The notes: generated by a model from the letters alone, not told the origin. 64,000 nt of DNA from Pseudovibrio exalbescens (GCF_028737195.1 NZ_JAQZAJ010000003.1:592591-656590), one strand, 5' to 3'. Positions 18,140-27,422 are shown, numbered from the stretch's first letter. Numbers and translations: made by a program.

Positions 18140-18244
18140 ACGCCTCTGATCTCCTGTTGCTCGGTTCATCTGCGCGGGGATGCGCGTTGACACTGGCTAA
18201 GCTAGTGTTTCTAACGCATGCGTCAAAGAGGCCAAGGCTAACAA

Positions 18245-19012
18245 TTACATGATTGGCAGATCTGGGTCGAAGCCTTCAAACACAATCTGGTCGGCAAAAA
18301 TCTGGGCTTTCTCGCGATCCGCCGGGGTTTTGACTGTCCAAGCCATCACCGGGACGTCTCTTGTGCGTTTCAGAAAGCTTGGGCCGACGGCTGGTAGGTC
18401 GCGAATGCAGTATGAAATGAAGTCTGGCTTGGTCCCAAGCATATGTAGCATGTAGCGGATAATGAACCGCTGCACGGGATTGTAAAAATCCCGCTGTGGC
18501 TTTTCAAGAAACGAGCAGGACAGAGCCCCCCTTGGAATGTGAGGGGCCATGTCTTTAAGAGCCCGCAGCATTTTGGGGTCAAAGGATTTCAGTGCAAAGG
18601 GCCCGTTGTAGTGGCGCAGGGCCTCCACAATCTCGTAGAGAAATTCGCGTTGACCACCATTCCTGAACAGTGACTTAACCTCAATGATCAGCGGGACATC
18701 GCCTTTGACTTCTTCAAGGAGCTGTTGCAGTGACCACATCGGGTCACGGGTCCGTTTCAGCTTGACCTTCATAAGCTCGTCAAGCGTGCGGTGGGCTACT
18801 TCACCTTTGGCATGGGTAACTCGGTTCAGTGTATGATCATGAAAGATGAGTGCCTTGTGATCAGCGGTCTCTTGCAGGTCGACCTCAATGGCGAAGTTTC
18901 GCTCCAGCGCTTTGGAAACGGCGGTTGGCGTGTTTTCGATAACGCCGTTCTCGTCGTTGTGGTAGCCGCGATGCGCAATTGGGCGCTCTGTGAGCCACGA
19001 AAGATCTTTCAT
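18245..19012 (-). CDS. Glycerophosphodiester phosphodiesterase
   Basis: A 255-residue GDPD-fold enzyme expected to hydrolyse glycerophosphodiesters to sn-glycerol-3-phosphate and an alcohol. The catalytic signature is complete: His14-Arg15 in AHRGYH, Glu43-x-Asp45 in AIEVDLQ and His58 in FHDHTL, with IIEVKSLF supplying the later Glu and Lys. There is no signal peptide, so it is the cytoplasmic type. It lies between ridA and the FemAB-like gene on the same strand. Confidence 0.92.
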   Translation of the reverse strand: MKDLSWLTERPIAHRGYHNDENGVIENTPTAVSKALERNFAIEVDLQETADHKALIFHDHTLNRVTHAKGEVAHRTLDELMKVKLKRTRDPMWSLQQLLEEVKGDVPLIIEVKSLFRNGGQREFLYEIVEALRHYNGPFALKSFDPKMLRALKDMAPHIPRGALSCSFLEKPQRDFYNPVQRFIIRYMLHMLGTKPDFISYCIRDLPAVGPSFLKRTRDVPVMAWTVKTPADREKAQIFADQIVFEGFDPDLPIM

Positions 19013-19108
19013 ACACGCATTCCGGAGATCACGGGCGAACCTTGGTCCGCCACTGTCATCAGTTCTGTCGGATAAGTGTGCCAGCTGGTTCCAATAACCA
19101 GATGACGC

Positions 19109-19570
19109 TCACAGCAGTTCGAAAATGGCTTCAACTTCGACCGCGACGCCAAAGGGCAGCGCGCCTGCGCTGATCGCTGATCGAGCATGCTTGCCCGCTT
19201 CTCCCAAAACCGCGACCATCAAATCAGAAGCGCCGTTGATCACGACGGGTTGTTCTGCGAAGTCCGGTGTCGAATTTACGAAGCCGACAAGTTTGACCAG
19301 TCTGACCTTGGAGAGGTCACCTGCGGCTGCCTTGGCTTGCGCGAGCAGGTTGATGGCACAAATCTTGGCCGCTTCTGCGCCATCCTCGGTGGTCAGATCA
19401 GCGCCGACTTTGCCTTGAAAACTGATCTTTCCGTCCTTGATTGGGATTTGACCGGAGATGAACAGCTGGTTGCCGATCTTCACGAATGGAACATAGTTGG
19501 CAGCTGGAGCGGCAGCTTCTGGCAGGGTGATGCCTAGAGCGGACAAATTTGCTTCAATATCAGCAGTCAT
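19109..19570 (-). CDS. RidA family protein
   Basis: A 153-residue member of the YjgF/YER057c/UK114 family, whose archetype deaminates reactive enamine or imine intermediates. It contains LFISGQIPIKDG, the central AKICAINLLAQAKAAAGDLSKV helix region (seen in parts), VNSTPDF and the C-terminal GVAVEVEAIFELL strand. The catalytic Arg of canonical RidA, normally in a xxRxxxx motif preceding PxxxxVE, corresponds to the region around HARSAISAGALPFGVAVEVE. The longer N-terminus places it in the broader Rid family rather than the archetypal subgroup, so the deaminase role is inferred. Confidence 0.88.
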   Translation of the reverse strand: MTADIEANLSALGITLPEAAAPAANYVPFVKIGNQLFISGQIPIKDGKISFQGKVGADLTTEDGAEAAKICAINLLAQAKAAAGDLSKVRLVKLVGFVNSTPDFAEQPVVINGASDLMVAVLGEAGKHARSAISAGALPFGVAVEVEAIFELL

Positions 19571-19829
19571 CGATAACCCTCAGTGCACACTATAAGCACT
19601 TGCGCTTAAAGTGTTTTGCAGATTGCCGAAGAATCGTGGGGCGCGCAAGACAGGAACTTACTATTCATATTGGCTGTATAATTTTCATGCACTTTACGAA
19701 AAACTGCCCGTTCTATTGGTTTTGGGATTTGCATTTGCGCGTTCTTTATGCAGAAAATGCCGCTGCGGGACACAGGGTAGCCAAGAAACCCGAGCAATTC
19801 CGCAAACTCATGTGTCATCTGGAGGTTGT

Positions 19830-20675
19830 ATGTCTACAGGAACAGTAGCTTCTCGGCTCATGAGGTGGGGATTGGCCGCGGCTTGGCTTGCCTTGGGCAG
19901 TAGCGGTGCCAACAGCGCAGACCTGCAACCGCATCTGGCCATTTACGATATGGAGCTCGTGGATGCCGAGGAAGGCTCCGGCATCTCGGAGATCAGTGGG
20001 CGCATGGTCTACGAGTTCACTGGGAACACGTGCGAGGGTCATGCAATCACTGTGCGTTTCATGATGATCATGACCTCTGACATGGGAATGTCGCAGGTGA
20101 CCGACTTGCGAATTTCGTCGTTTGAGACGGCTGGCGGCGAGAGCCTGCGCTTTCTCACACGGTCTTTTGTCGACAGCTCCTTGGCGGAGGAGGTGCGCGG
20201 CACGGCAACCCGAGAGGCTCAAGGTACTTCAGTCCGGCTGAAGCAGCCATCCGGTCAGTCCTTGGAATTTTCCAAAGATGTCATGTTTCCAACTGAACAC
20301 CTGTCTGCGGTCATAGACGCGGCGCAGCGGGGCGAGCGCTTCCTGTCGGCCAAGGTCTTTGATGGCAGCGAGGCAGGAAGCACGCTGTTTGAAACAAGCA
20401 CCGTGATGACGCCCGTAACAAGAAATCTGAAGGTCATTTCTTATGAATCGAAGCTGCCTGTAGCGGAGCCGGCAGAACAACTGTGGCGCATTTCTTCCGC
20501 CTATTTCAACCTGGACATGCCTGAAGGCGTGAGTGAGCAGACGCCGGATTACGAGCTGCAGTTTCTCATGGATAGCCGAGGAATTGCACGCGAGTTGAAG
20601 CTGGATTATGGCACCTTCATGGTCTCTGGAACCCTTGTAAATCTGAGGGTCCTGAACGAGGACAAGTGCCAGTAA
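19830..20675 (+). CDS. eipB: EipB-like periplasmic envelope-integrity protein (DUF1849)
   Basis: A 281-residue exported protein of the DUF1849/EipB family. A signal peptide (MRWGLAAAWLALGSSGANSA region) precedes the mature domain, which begins LQPHLAIYDMELV and continues with an ISGRMVYEFTGNTCEGHAI block. EipB of Brucella is a periplasmic beta-spiral protein needed for envelope stress resistance and forms a disulfide between a Cys near residue 70 and one near the C-terminus; here the matching cysteines are in NTCEGH and at the penultimate position (KCQ). The ATG at 19830 has GGAGGT at 19821-19826; the frame is open further upstream but without family resemblance. No operon partner is seen. 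Confidence 0.87.
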   Translation: MSTGTVASRLMRWGLAAAWLALGSSGANSADLQPHLAIYDMELVDAEEGSGISEISGRMVYEFTGNTCEGHAITVRFMMIMTSDMGMSQVTDLRISSFETAGGESLRFLTRSFVDSSLAEEVRGTATREAQGTSVRLKQPSGQSLEFSKDVMFPTEHLSAVIDAAQRGERFLSAKVFDGSEAGSTLFETSTVMTPVTRNLKVISYESKLPVAEPAEQLWRISSAYFNLDMPEGVSEQTPDYELQFLMDSRGIARELKLDYGTFMVSGTLVNLRVLNEDKCQ

Positions 20676-20761
20676 CCGGCGTTTGAACGGAGGTTCTGGT
20701 TGAATTGTTTCTTGTGAATCTATTTGCTCGGCGGGTTCTTGCTTGCGGCACACCAAGGGGC

Positions 20762-22069
20762 TTAGCGCTCCTTGGCCGTTGAAGTCGGGTCTTTGCCCAG
20801 AGCGCGGCCCAAACCGACGCTTTCCTTACCGAACTTGTTTCTCAGTGCATCGATGGCCTTTTCAGCCTTGGCGCGCTTGCCTGCCTGTTCATCGACAAGA
20901 TCTTCCGGGTCTGCAAGGGCTGGATCACACAGGTCAGCCAAGCCTACGCCGATAAGGCGGTAGCGCTTTTTTCCATCTGCTTCCGGCTGCAACAGCGCAT
21001 TCGCTGTTCGGAAAATACGGTCCGCCAGCTGTGTCGGGTCATGCAGCTGCCGTGAGCGTGTGATGGATTTGAAGTCATTGGACTTCAGTTTCAGCATTAC
21101 GCTTCGCCCTGCAAAACCTGCGTTTTTAGCGCGGAACGACACCTTCTCGCTCAGTTCCCAGAGAATGTCTGAAAGTTCCCTGGGGTCGGCGATATCGATA
21201 TTGAACGTTGTTTCGTTGGAGATGCTTTTGGTTTCGCGCTCGTTGGAAACGTGGCGGTCATCTTCACCTTGGCATAGCTTCGCCAGTCGCAGGCCCATGA
21301 CGCCGTAGGCTTTGGCGAGGTCGGTGGGGTCTTTGCGCTGGAGCTGGCCGACCGTTGTGATGCCATCGGCTGCAAGCTTCTTTTGCAGCACCTTTCCAAC
21401 GCCCCAGATGATGCTGGTGGATTTGTCTTCAAGGAAACTTTTGCGCTCAGCGGCACCGATGACAGAAAAGCCGCGTGGTTTGTCGAGATCTGAAGCAATC
21501 TTGGCGAGGAACTTGTTTGCGGCCAGCCCCACAGACAGCGAAACGCCGATTTCCTGTTCGATGCGTTTGACGAACTGCACCAAGATTTCCGCTGGTGTGC
21601 CGTGGTGGAGCTTTTCGGTTCCGGATAGGTCCAGAAAGGCCTCGTCAATGGACAGCGGTTCCACCAGAGGGGTGAGCTGCTGCATGGCCTCTCGGATCTG
21701 GCGGCCCACACTCACATAGACGTCCATGCGCGGGCGAATGACAACTGCATCCGGACAGGCGTCAAGAGCTTTGAACATGGGCATGGCAGAGCGCACGCCA
21801 TACATTCGGGCGACATAGCAGCAGGTCGCGACCACGCCCCGCCGCCCGCCGCCAACAATGACTGGTTTGTCAATCAGGTCCGGGTTGTCGCGTTTTTCGA
21901 TGGCGGCATAGAACGCGTCGCAATCAATATGGGCGATGGAGAGTTGGTCCAGCTCTGGATGTGCGACCATGCGAGGGCTGCCGCAAGAAGGGCAGCGGTT
22001 CCGAGTTGGGGCAAAGCGGTTGCCACAATCGCGGCACAGTGCCTTTGGTTGGGTCGCAGGAATGGACAT
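20762..22069 (-). CDS. dinB: DNA polymerase IV (Y-family)
   Basis: A 435-residue translesion polymerase. The first 35 residues carry a zinc ribbon (CRDCGNRF...CPSCGSPR) that is common in alphaproteobacterial DinB but absent from E. coli. The polymerase motifs follow: [12 protein letters not shown] with a metal-binding Asp, [11 protein letters not shown] with the catalytic DE pair, and [20 protein letters not shown]. The little-finger domain occupies roughly 290-400. No beta-clamp QLxLF peptide is obvious at the C-terminus. It is the third gene of a DUF3572-HAD-dinB run, 45 bases after the HAD gene. A TTG two codons upstream is an alternative start. Confidence 0.95.
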   Translation of the reverse strand: MSIPATQPKALCRDCGNRFAPTRNRCPSCGSPRMVAHPELDQLSIAHIDCDAFYAAIEKRDNPDLIDKPVIVGGGRRGVVATCCYVARMYGVRSAMPMFKALDACPDAVVIRPRMDVYVSVGRQIREAMQQLTPLVEPLSIDEAFLDLSGTEKLHHGTPAEILVQFVKRIEQEIGVSLSVGLAANKFLAKIASDLDKPRGFSVIGAAERKSFLEDKSTSIIWGVGKVLQKKLAADGITTVGQLQRKDPTDLAKAYGVMGLRLAKLCQGEDDRHVSNERETKSISNETTFNIDIADPRELSDILWELSEKVSFRAKNAGFAGRSVMLKLKSNDFKSITRSRQLHDPTQLADRIFRTANALLQPEADGKKRYRLIGVGLADLCDPALADPEDLVDEQAGKRAKAEKAIDALRNKFGKESVGLGRALGKDPTSTAKER

Positions 22070-22114
22070 AAGCAAGACCAGTGATTGGATTTGTTCCTAT
22101 TATGTCCTCGTCTT

Positions 22115-22789
22115 CTACGCCAAACCAAACACTTCCTTCAAGTATGCCCCGGTTTCTATCCAGCAGCAGGAGCGAAAAGCGACGCCATCGATCTGAGGTG
22201 CGCCCACAAAGAACACAGGATCGGCCACGAAGTGAACCAGCTGCACATGGGGCGCTGTTGTTCTGGCCGAAATCAGGTTTTGAGGGCTGTCATCAATGAA
22301 GACCACCGGGTTGGAGCCTCGGCCTTTTCCCAGTTCGGCAACCGCGCCGCCTTTGGGGCCTGAGTTGGTAATCAGCGGGTAGTCCATGCCAAGCTCTGCC
22401 AGCAGCTTGATGCGTGCCGCCCGGTTCGCAGTTCCCGGAAGGTTGGTCAGAATGATGATGTCTACATGCTCACGCAGGGCGGCCAGCTGGAGCGCTGCAT
22501 GATCAACCGCATCCTGACGGTGGACCACTGTCTCAAAGAACTGCGAAATGAAGCGGTCGCATTCGGTCTTTGAGAGAAGGCGACCCGTTTTTGTTTCCAC
22601 CAGATTGTTGTGGAGGCGATAAATGGGTTCTCTAAGGGCGATGCCCTGTTCCTGGCCCAGGGCGTGCATGTGCCGAATGAAGTGCAGCAGAACCTCGTCC
22701 GCATCACAGATGATCAGCGGACGTGATGTAAGCTCCAGGCCTTCAATTTCCTTCATGAACTGCGGCGAGGGGCGATCAGGCTCCGGCAA
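22115..22789 (-). CDS. HAD family hydrolase
   Basis: A 224-residue haloacid-dehalogenase-type phosphatase. Motif I is DADEVLLHF (nucleophile and acid-base Asp), motif II is LTNLPG, the Lys of motif III is in SGPKGGAV, and motif IV is VFIDDSPQN. Substrate is unknown. The TTG start at 22789 has GGAGGGG about eight bases upstream and overlaps the DUF3572 gene by 14 bases, which suggests translational coupling; the ATG at 22756 lacks a ribosome site. Confidence 0.85.
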   Translation of the reverse strand: MPEPDRPSPQFMKEIEGLELTSRPLIICDADEVLLHFIRHMHALGQEQGIALREPIYRLHNNLVETKTGRLLSKTECDRFISQFFETVVHRQDAVDHAALQLAALREHVDIIILTNLPGTANRAARIKLLAELGMDYPLITNSGPKGGAVAELGKGRGSNPVVFIDDSPQNLISARTTAPHVQLVHFVADPVFFVGAPQIDGVAFRSCCWIETGAYLKEVFGLA

Positions 22790-23081
22790 AGTAGTCCACC
22801 CCTCCCGCCAGTGTCAGGTGGGCGGCGGCCAGCATTGTCGGCCGATGGCCTTGAGTCTCGGTGAAAGCAAGAAGCAGCTGCTCGTCTTGCATGTAGAACT
22901 CCAAAACACCGGCCAGAAAGCCGGGTTCTTGGGCTGCCTCGCGAATCTCCGAGGGGCCGATACCTGCCAGAGATAGGAAGCGACCGAGGTATTCCGGGTT
23001 CTGGGCGAGGTAAGACAGTGCGCTTGTGGCGATTTCTTCCGCGGCTTCCTGCGTCATGGGGCCGGATTTTGTTCCTTTCAT
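22776..23081 (-). CDS. DUF3572 family protein
   Basis: A 101-residue soluble, helical protein matching DUF3572, an alphaproteobacterial family of unknown function. The conserved parts are EEIATSALSYLAQNPEYLGRFLSLAGIGPSEIR (seen in parts), FLAGVLEFYMQDEQLLLAF and the C-terminal ALTLAGG-like LTLAGGVDYF. It is the promoter-proximal gene of the run leading to dinB and is divergent from divK. An in-frame ATG at 23057 is an alternative start. Confidence 0.85.
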   Translation of the reverse strand: MKGTKSGPMTQEAAEEIATSALSYLAQNPEYLGRFLSLAGIGPSEIREAAQEPGFLAGVLEFYMQDEQLLLAFTETQGHRPTMLAAAHLTLAGGVDYFAGA

Positions 23082-23112
23082 CGCTTGTTTGCCTTTCCGA
23101 AACGATTCTTCC

Positions 23113-23127
23113 TTAACTTATTGTCAA
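23113..23127. promoter_or_regulatory. CtrA-box-like element between DUF3572 and divK
   Basis: TTAA-N7-TCAA differs by one base from the CtrA consensus TTAA-N7-TTAA and lies about 95 bases before the divK start. In Caulobacter divK is under CtrA control, so the position fits, but a single near-match of eight defined bases can occur by chance. Confidence 0.4.
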
Positions 23128-23221
23128 AACCCTAGTGCGAGATGCTGAGCAAGGCTATCATTTCGTTTGAATGATCATTCGGTTATAAGCGTCGATCGTT
23201 CAAAAAACCTGCGGGATTCGA

Positions 23222-23602
23222 ATGGAAATGCAGAAGACAGTGCTGATTGTTGAAGACAATGAGCTCAACATGAAGCTCTTTAATGATCTCTTAGAGGCGC
23301 ATGGCTATTCTACCTTAAGGTCACGTAACGGCATGGAGGCCTTGGAGCTTGCGCGTCAACATGTGCCAGACCTGATCTTGATGGACATTCAGTTGCCGGA
23401 AGTCTCCGGGCTGGAGGTGACCAAATGGATCAAGGAGGACGATGCGCTGAAGTCCATTCCCGTTGTGGCCGTGACGGCGTTCGCCATGAAAGGCGATGAG
23501 GAACGCATCCGTCAAGGCGGGTGTGAGGCCTATATTTCCAAGCCGATCTCGGTAGGAAGTTTCTTGGAAACGGTCCGCTCCTTTCTCGGGGAGGCCGCGT
23601 AA
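23222..23602 (+). CDS. divK: Single-domain response regulator DivK
   Basis: A 126-residue receiver-only protein that in Caulobacter and relatives is phosphorylated by DivJ/PleC and steers the CtrA pathway. The phosphoacceptor is Asp55 (in LILMDIQLP), with the acidic pair in IVEDNELN, the Thr in AVTAFAMKG and Lys in ISKPIS. The phrase [14 protein letters not shown] and the coupling to pleD 17 bases downstream make DivK the best assignment. A second ATG two codons in (23228) would give the shorter, more usual N-terminus with Asp53. Confidence 0.94.
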   Translation: MEMQKTVLIVEDNELNMKLFNDLLEAHGYSTLRSRNGMEALELARQHVPDLILMDIQLPEVSGLEVTKWIKEDDALKSIPVVAVTAFAMKGDEERIRQGGCEAYISKPISVGSFLETVRSFLGEAA

Positions 23603-23619
23603 CTGGAGTAGGATAGCAG

Positions 23620-25014
23620 ATGACAGGTCGAATATTGGTTGTAGACGACATTGAAGCCAATCTTCGCCTGCTCGCAGCCCGGCTCGCCGCAGACTATTTT
23701 GAGGTCACCACAGCCTCCAATGGCCATGAAGCGCTGGAAGCCATGGAATCCAACGCATTCGATGTGGTGCTACTTGATGTGATGATGCCAGACATTGACG
23801 GCTTTGAAGTCTGTCGGCGCATCAAGCAATCTCCCCGCACAGCCCATATTCCCGTTGTCCTGATTACCGCACTCAAGCATCAGAGCGATCGACTGCGGGG
23901 CTATGAGGCTGGCGCCGATGATTTCATATCCAAGCCTGTCGATGACGTGGAACTGGTGATCCGGGTGCGTAATCTGATCCGCATGAAGCGGGCCATGGAT
24001 GAGCTGCGCATGCGCGCACGCACGGGGCAGGATCTGAACCTGCAAATGAGCGAGCCGGAACTGCAGGAGCCAGTGACCGATGCCTCGGTTTTTCTGGTGG
24101 ACAGTGATCTGGCCTCAGTCAAGCAAATTGAAGGGTATCTTGCCGGGCATTTTACCGTGATTTCTGAAGGGCGGCCGGGCAGGGCTGTTTACCGCTGCGT
24201 GGAAGATGATCCCGATTTGGTGCTGATCAATGGCAATATAGATGCCACCGATCCATTGCGGTTATGCGCGCAGCTACGGTCCAATGAGCACACCCGGATG
24301 ATCCCGATAATCTTCTTGTCCAGTCAGCGCGACAAGCGGCGCCTGATCAAGGCAATGGATATTGGCGTCAATGACTTCGTTGAGCAGCCCATTGACCCAT
24401 CGGAATTTATTTTGAGGTGTACGACACAGGTGCGCCAGAAACGGACCAGCGACGCGCTTTTGCGCGCCATGCAGGAAACGGTGGAGATGGCCGTGACGGA
24501 CGCGCTCACAGGGCTCTATAACCGCCGCTACTTCGAGCATCACGCTGGTGCCCACATCGCCCGCGCGATCAAGGAGGGCAAGTTTCTCTCGCTGCTTTTG
24601 CTGGACGTTGATCACTTCAAGTCGATCAACGACAAGTATGGACATGATGTGGGGGATGAGGTGCTTGTGGAGTTCGCACATCGGCTTCGCCGGAACGTGC
24701 GTGGTCTTGATCTGGTTTGCCGCTACGGCGGTGAGGAATTCGTTATTGTCACACCGGAAACTGATCAGAAAGTTGCGCTGACTGTTGCAGAGCGCTTGCG
24801 TGCCGAAATCGCGGCTATGCCGTTCACTGTCGTAGGCAAAACCGAGAAGATACCCATTACCGCAAGTATTGGTGTAGCAACGCTTCAGTCCACAGACGAG
24901 ACCACTGCAAGCTTGGTCAAGAGGGCCGATCAGGGGTTGTATTCCGCCAAAAATGGTGGGCGGAATCAGGTGCAGCTGAACCTGATTGATCCACAAGATA
25001 ACCACTGCCTCTAA
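23620..25014 (+). CDS. pleD: Diguanylate cyclase response regulator PleD
   Basis: A 464-residue cyclase that makes c-di-GMP upon phosphorylation, controlling polar development. Receiver 1 carries the phosphoacceptor Asp53 (LLDVMMPD); receiver 2 (about 145-275) has lost its Asp and serves as a dimerisation adaptor, as in Caulobacter PleD. The GGDEF domain has GGEEF at 370-374 and an intact inhibitory site RGLD at about 361-364, five residues before it, so product inhibition should operate. It follows divK after 17 bases and is presumably co-transcribed with it. Confidence 0.96.
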   Translation: MTGRILVVDDIEANLRLLAARLAADYFEVTTASNGHEALEAMESNAFDVVLLDVMMPDIDGFEVCRRIKQSPRTAHIPVVLITALKHQSDRLRGYEAGADDFISKPVDDVELVIRVRNLIRMKRAMDELRMRARTGQDLNLQMSEPELQEPVTDASVFLVDSDLASVKQIEGYLAGHFTVISEGRPGRAVYRCVEDDPDLVLINGNIDATDPLRLCAQLRSNEHTRMIPIIFLSSQRDKRRLIKAMDIGVNDFVEQPIDPSEFILRCTTQVRQKRTSDALLRAMQETVEMAVTDALTGLYNRRYFEHHAGAHIARAIKEGKFLSLLLLDVDHFKSINDKYGHDVGDEVLVEFAHRLRRNVRGLDLVCRYGGEEFVIVTPETDQKVALTVAERLRAEIAAMPFTVVGKTEKIPITASIGVATLQSTDETTASLVKRADQGLYSAKNGGRNQVQLNLIDPQDNHCL

Positions 25015-25018
25015 TAAA

Positions 25019-25040
25019 AAGGTGTGGTTCTCACCTTGTT
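25019..25040 (+). terminator. Weak terminator-like hairpin after pleD
   Basis: AAGGTG (25019-25024) pairs with CACCTT (25032-25037) and is followed by GTTT. The stem is short and the T-run poor. Confidence 0.4.
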
Positions 25041-25654
25041 TCCGTAGTCTTCATTGAAATTAGAGTTTATTTGTTGTGCATAGAACTAGAATCCCCTCGC
25101 TTTTCAGGAGCGCATTTACCTTAAAGCTTTACTAAAGTCGTAAATGTTGCGATGGTATCGTTGATTGCAAACGATAATTGCAGGGCATGTCCAGATTTAA
25201 CACAAGGTGACGCGCATTTGCGCAGGATTGCCGAGACTGGACTTGGACAATTTAAACACCCTACGGAGCGCTCAGGTCCGCCGCATCTCCTGGGTCCGTG
25301 GGGTTGGTCGGCGCAGAAACGGGTTCAGAGTGGCCTCCTCATGTCATCCGCTTCGCGCCGACCACCACTCCACTTCCTAATTTATTCATCTATACCCCTT
25401 ATATGTCAGTGATATAACGCACGCAGTGCGTGTGGGGATACCTTTTTTCTCACCCTGAGCTATTAGCCGGGAAGTGCGCAACCTTTTGTGCGTATTTGGC
25501 TTCTCTAGATTGTGCAGGGGGCCTTCGCGTTTAGCTGGAGTAGTATTGCGCTGAGGCGGTTTGAGATGTGTCCGAAGACCGCTCTTGAATAAGTGAACTC
25601 CATTAATCAAAGCGGGATCCGGGTCTGGCTCCGGTCCGGAAACGGTCTTCGCAA
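25041..25654. other. Long intergenic region between pleD and rpmG
   Basis: More than 600 bases with no supported gene. It contains an imperfectly AT-rich first part, a long-range perfect 9-bp inverted repeat GGTCGGCGC (25306-25314) and GCGCCGACC (25355-25363) that would close a 40-base loop, and a short palindrome ACGCACGCAGTGCGT near 25417. These could be part of a structured RNA, but I recognise no known RNA family (not tmRNA, RNase P, SRP or a riboswitch). Confidence 0.4.
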
Positions 25655-25683
25655 ACAAAAAAGGGCGCCCAGAGGGCACCCTT
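25655..25683 (-). terminator. Terminator of rpmG
   Basis: On the minus strand the arms AAGGGTGCCC and GGGCGCCCTT (one G:T pair) form a tight hairpin followed by TTTTTTG. It lies 24 bases after the rpmG stop. Confidence 0.85.
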
Positions 25684-25706
25684 GATCATGTCGAGGAGAA
25701 AAGACC

Positions 25707-25874
25707 TTACTTGATCTTTGCTTCCTTGAATTCAACGTGCTTCTTAACGACCGGGTCGTACTTACGCTTGACCATCTTTTCGGTCATGGTGCGGGAGTTT
25801 TTCTTGGTCACGTAGAAGAAGCCAGTGTCAGCAGTAGACAGCAGCTTGATTTTGATTGTGGTTGCCTTGGCCAT
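25707..25874 (-). CDS. rpmG: 50S ribosomal protein L33
   Basis: A 55-residue ribosomal protein translated from the minus strand, beginning [20 protein letters not shown] and ending VEFKEAKIK. The segments [14 protein letters not shown] and [14 protein letters not shown] are diagnostic of L33. It is of the cysteine-free (zinc-independent) type, since no CxxC pairs are present. It has its own terminator, so it is a monocistronic gene. Confidence 0.97.
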   Translation of the reverse strand: MAKATTIKIKLLSTADTGFFYVTKKNSRTMTEKMVKRKYDPVVKKHVEFKEAKIK

Positions 25875-26036
25875 GGCTAAGGGTCCTATGGGTTGTCGGC
25901 CTGGTCATGGCCGGATTGTTTTTGTCATGCTCGTCATGCCCGCTGCGGATCATTTCCGTCGGGCGCGTGTGCGAGCGAAACAGAGGAAATTCAGCGCGCA
26001 CACTACTGATTAGCGGCTTAAAGTCAAGATCTGTTG

Positions 26037-27215
26037 TTAAGAGAGCCGTAAACAAATTGTCCTTATGAGGCAAACTAAAACGTACGCTCCCAGGAGAGTT
26101 GCGAACACGATAGGCAAGCCATTGCTATCTAGGGCCTTCATGGCGTACCCGGTTGTGGCTGGTCCTACAAGCATTCCAAGGGAATACATCATCACGAAGG
26201 CCGCATTTGCAGAGGCCAGATTGGCCCCTGAAAACCGGGCGCCAAGGTGAGTCAACCCAATGGTGTAGAGCCCCGCGATAATTCCTCCCCAAAAAAACAT
26301 CAGTGGAAACAAGAGGTAAGGGGAACTTGAGGCGGGAATCATCAGGGCCGCGCCACCGCTGCCCAGGATGGCACAGACCAGCAGTATCATGCGCCGATCG
26401 AGTTTGTCCGCCAACATGCCGATTGGTATCTGCAAAAGCAGATTTCCGGCCGTCATGGCTGTGACAAGAAGCGCGGCTGTTGCGGTAACATATCCAATGC
26501 CGATGCCATAAAGCGGCAGCAGAGAAAGCGCGCTCGACTCAATTGCTCCGAAGAAGAATCCGGCAAGGGTTGCGATGGGGGCAACCAGCAGGAAAGAGAG
26601 AAACTTGGTTGTGGCCTTCTCTTCAAGGTCTGGTCTGGCTCTGAAGCCGTACATGATCGGGAAGGCAGCCAAAAGGATCAATACGGCGGACACGAAAAAT
26701 GGTGCTGGCCCTGTTGTGCCCACTGTAGCCAAGATGATGGGTCCCGTTGCAAAGCCCGCTGACAGCACCGTTGCATAGATTCCCATGATCAAGCCACGGC
26801 GTTCGCTGGGGGCAAGGGCATTGATCCAGAACTCAGAGAGCACGAAGGCCACGCAGACTGCGCCGTGAAACAAAATACGTAATGGGAACCACATCCACAG
26901 TTCTTGCGCAAAGAAGAACAGCGGAAGGGCGAGGCCGGAGACAACCACGGCACCCAGCAAGGCGAGTGGCGTTCCAAAGCGGCGGGCGATGGGCGTACAG
27001 AGCGGTGTGGCCGCAATGGCAGCCACACCAGCGAAGGCGGTGTTCAGGCCGATCATGCCCTCTGAAATGCCGCGTTCACTTAGTGTGAGGGCAAGAAGGG
27101 GCAGGCTGGCGGAGAGTGCAAGACCGACGGCGGTGATCGCGCCGATGGCGGCAACGATGCCGCGTCGTTGTCTTGGGTCAAACAGAACGCCGCCGCGTGC
27201 GGTGGGGGAGTGCAT
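26037..27215 (-). CDS. MFS transporter
   Basis: A major facilitator superfamily permease of about 392 residues with twelve predicted membrane helices. The A-like loop between helices 2 and 3 reads TPIARRFGTPLA, and the equivalent loop in the second half reads GMLADKLDRRMI. The overall pattern resembles the YcaD-type drug/metabolite exporters. The ATG at 27215 gives the usual short cytoplasmic start; an upstream in-frame start at 27326 would add 37 residues and run across a likely operator, so it is rejected. A perfect 14-bp palindrome (27284-27297) of TetR-operator type lies about 70 bases before the start. Substrate is unknown. Confidence 0.85.
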   Translation of the reverse strand: MHSPTARGGVLFDPRQRRGIVAAIGAITAVGLALSASLPLLALTLSERGISEGMIGLNTAFAGVAAIAATPLCTPIARRFGTPLALLGAVVVSGLALPLFFFAQELWMWFPLRILFHGAVCVAFVLSEFWINALAPSERRGLIMGIYATVLSAGFATGPIILATVGTTGPAPFFVSAVLILLAAFPIMYGFRARPDLEEKATTKFLSFLLVAPIATLAGFFFGAIESSALSLLPLYGIGIGYVTATAALLVTAMTAGNLLLQIPIGMLADKLDRRMILLVCAILGSGGAALMIPASSSPYLLFPLMFFWGGIIAGLYTIGLTHLGARFSGANLASANAAFVMMYSLGMLVGPATTGYAMKALDSNGLPIVFATLLGAYVLVCLIRTICLRLS

Positions 27216-27283
27216 AGCAGTTTGCCTGTTCAGTAATGGGGTGAGGCTTAAGTTCTTTTTGGGTTCAAAGTTACTCAAACATT

Positions 27284-27297
27284 TGAACGTTCGTTCA
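27284..27297. promoter_or_regulatory. Perfect palindrome TGAACG-TT-CGTTCA, likely TetR-type operator
   Basis: The two six-base halves are exact inverted repeats around a TT centre, a pattern common for TetR/AcrR-family operators. It sits upstream of the MFS gene. No tetR gene is adjacent; the nearest in the window is at 45932-46474. Confidence 0.5.
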
Positions 27298-27349
27298 GGA
27301 TTTAGCCCATGTGTGTCGGTGAGCACAATACGGAATAGGGATGAGGCGC

Positions 27350-27379
27350 AAAAAAAAAGCGCCGCAGAGGCTGCGACGC
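27350..27379 (-). terminator. Terminator after the NUDIX gene (end of the topA run)
   Basis: On the minus strand GCGTCGCAG pairs with CTGCGGCGC (one T:G pair) around a three-base loop, followed by nine T residues. It lies about 45 bases after the NUDIX stop and marks the end of the topA-rnr-DUF983-NUDIX transcript. Confidence 0.9.
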
Positions 27380-27422
27380 ATCAACACAGTGTTTTGCAAA
27401 TACTACCAGTACACGCGTGTTT

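Noticed and set aside
25265..25300. An SRP-RNA-like CTCAGGTCCG word in the pleD-rpmG gap
   Set aside because: The following GGAAGGAAGCAG core of SRP RNA is absent, so it is not 4.5S RNA.
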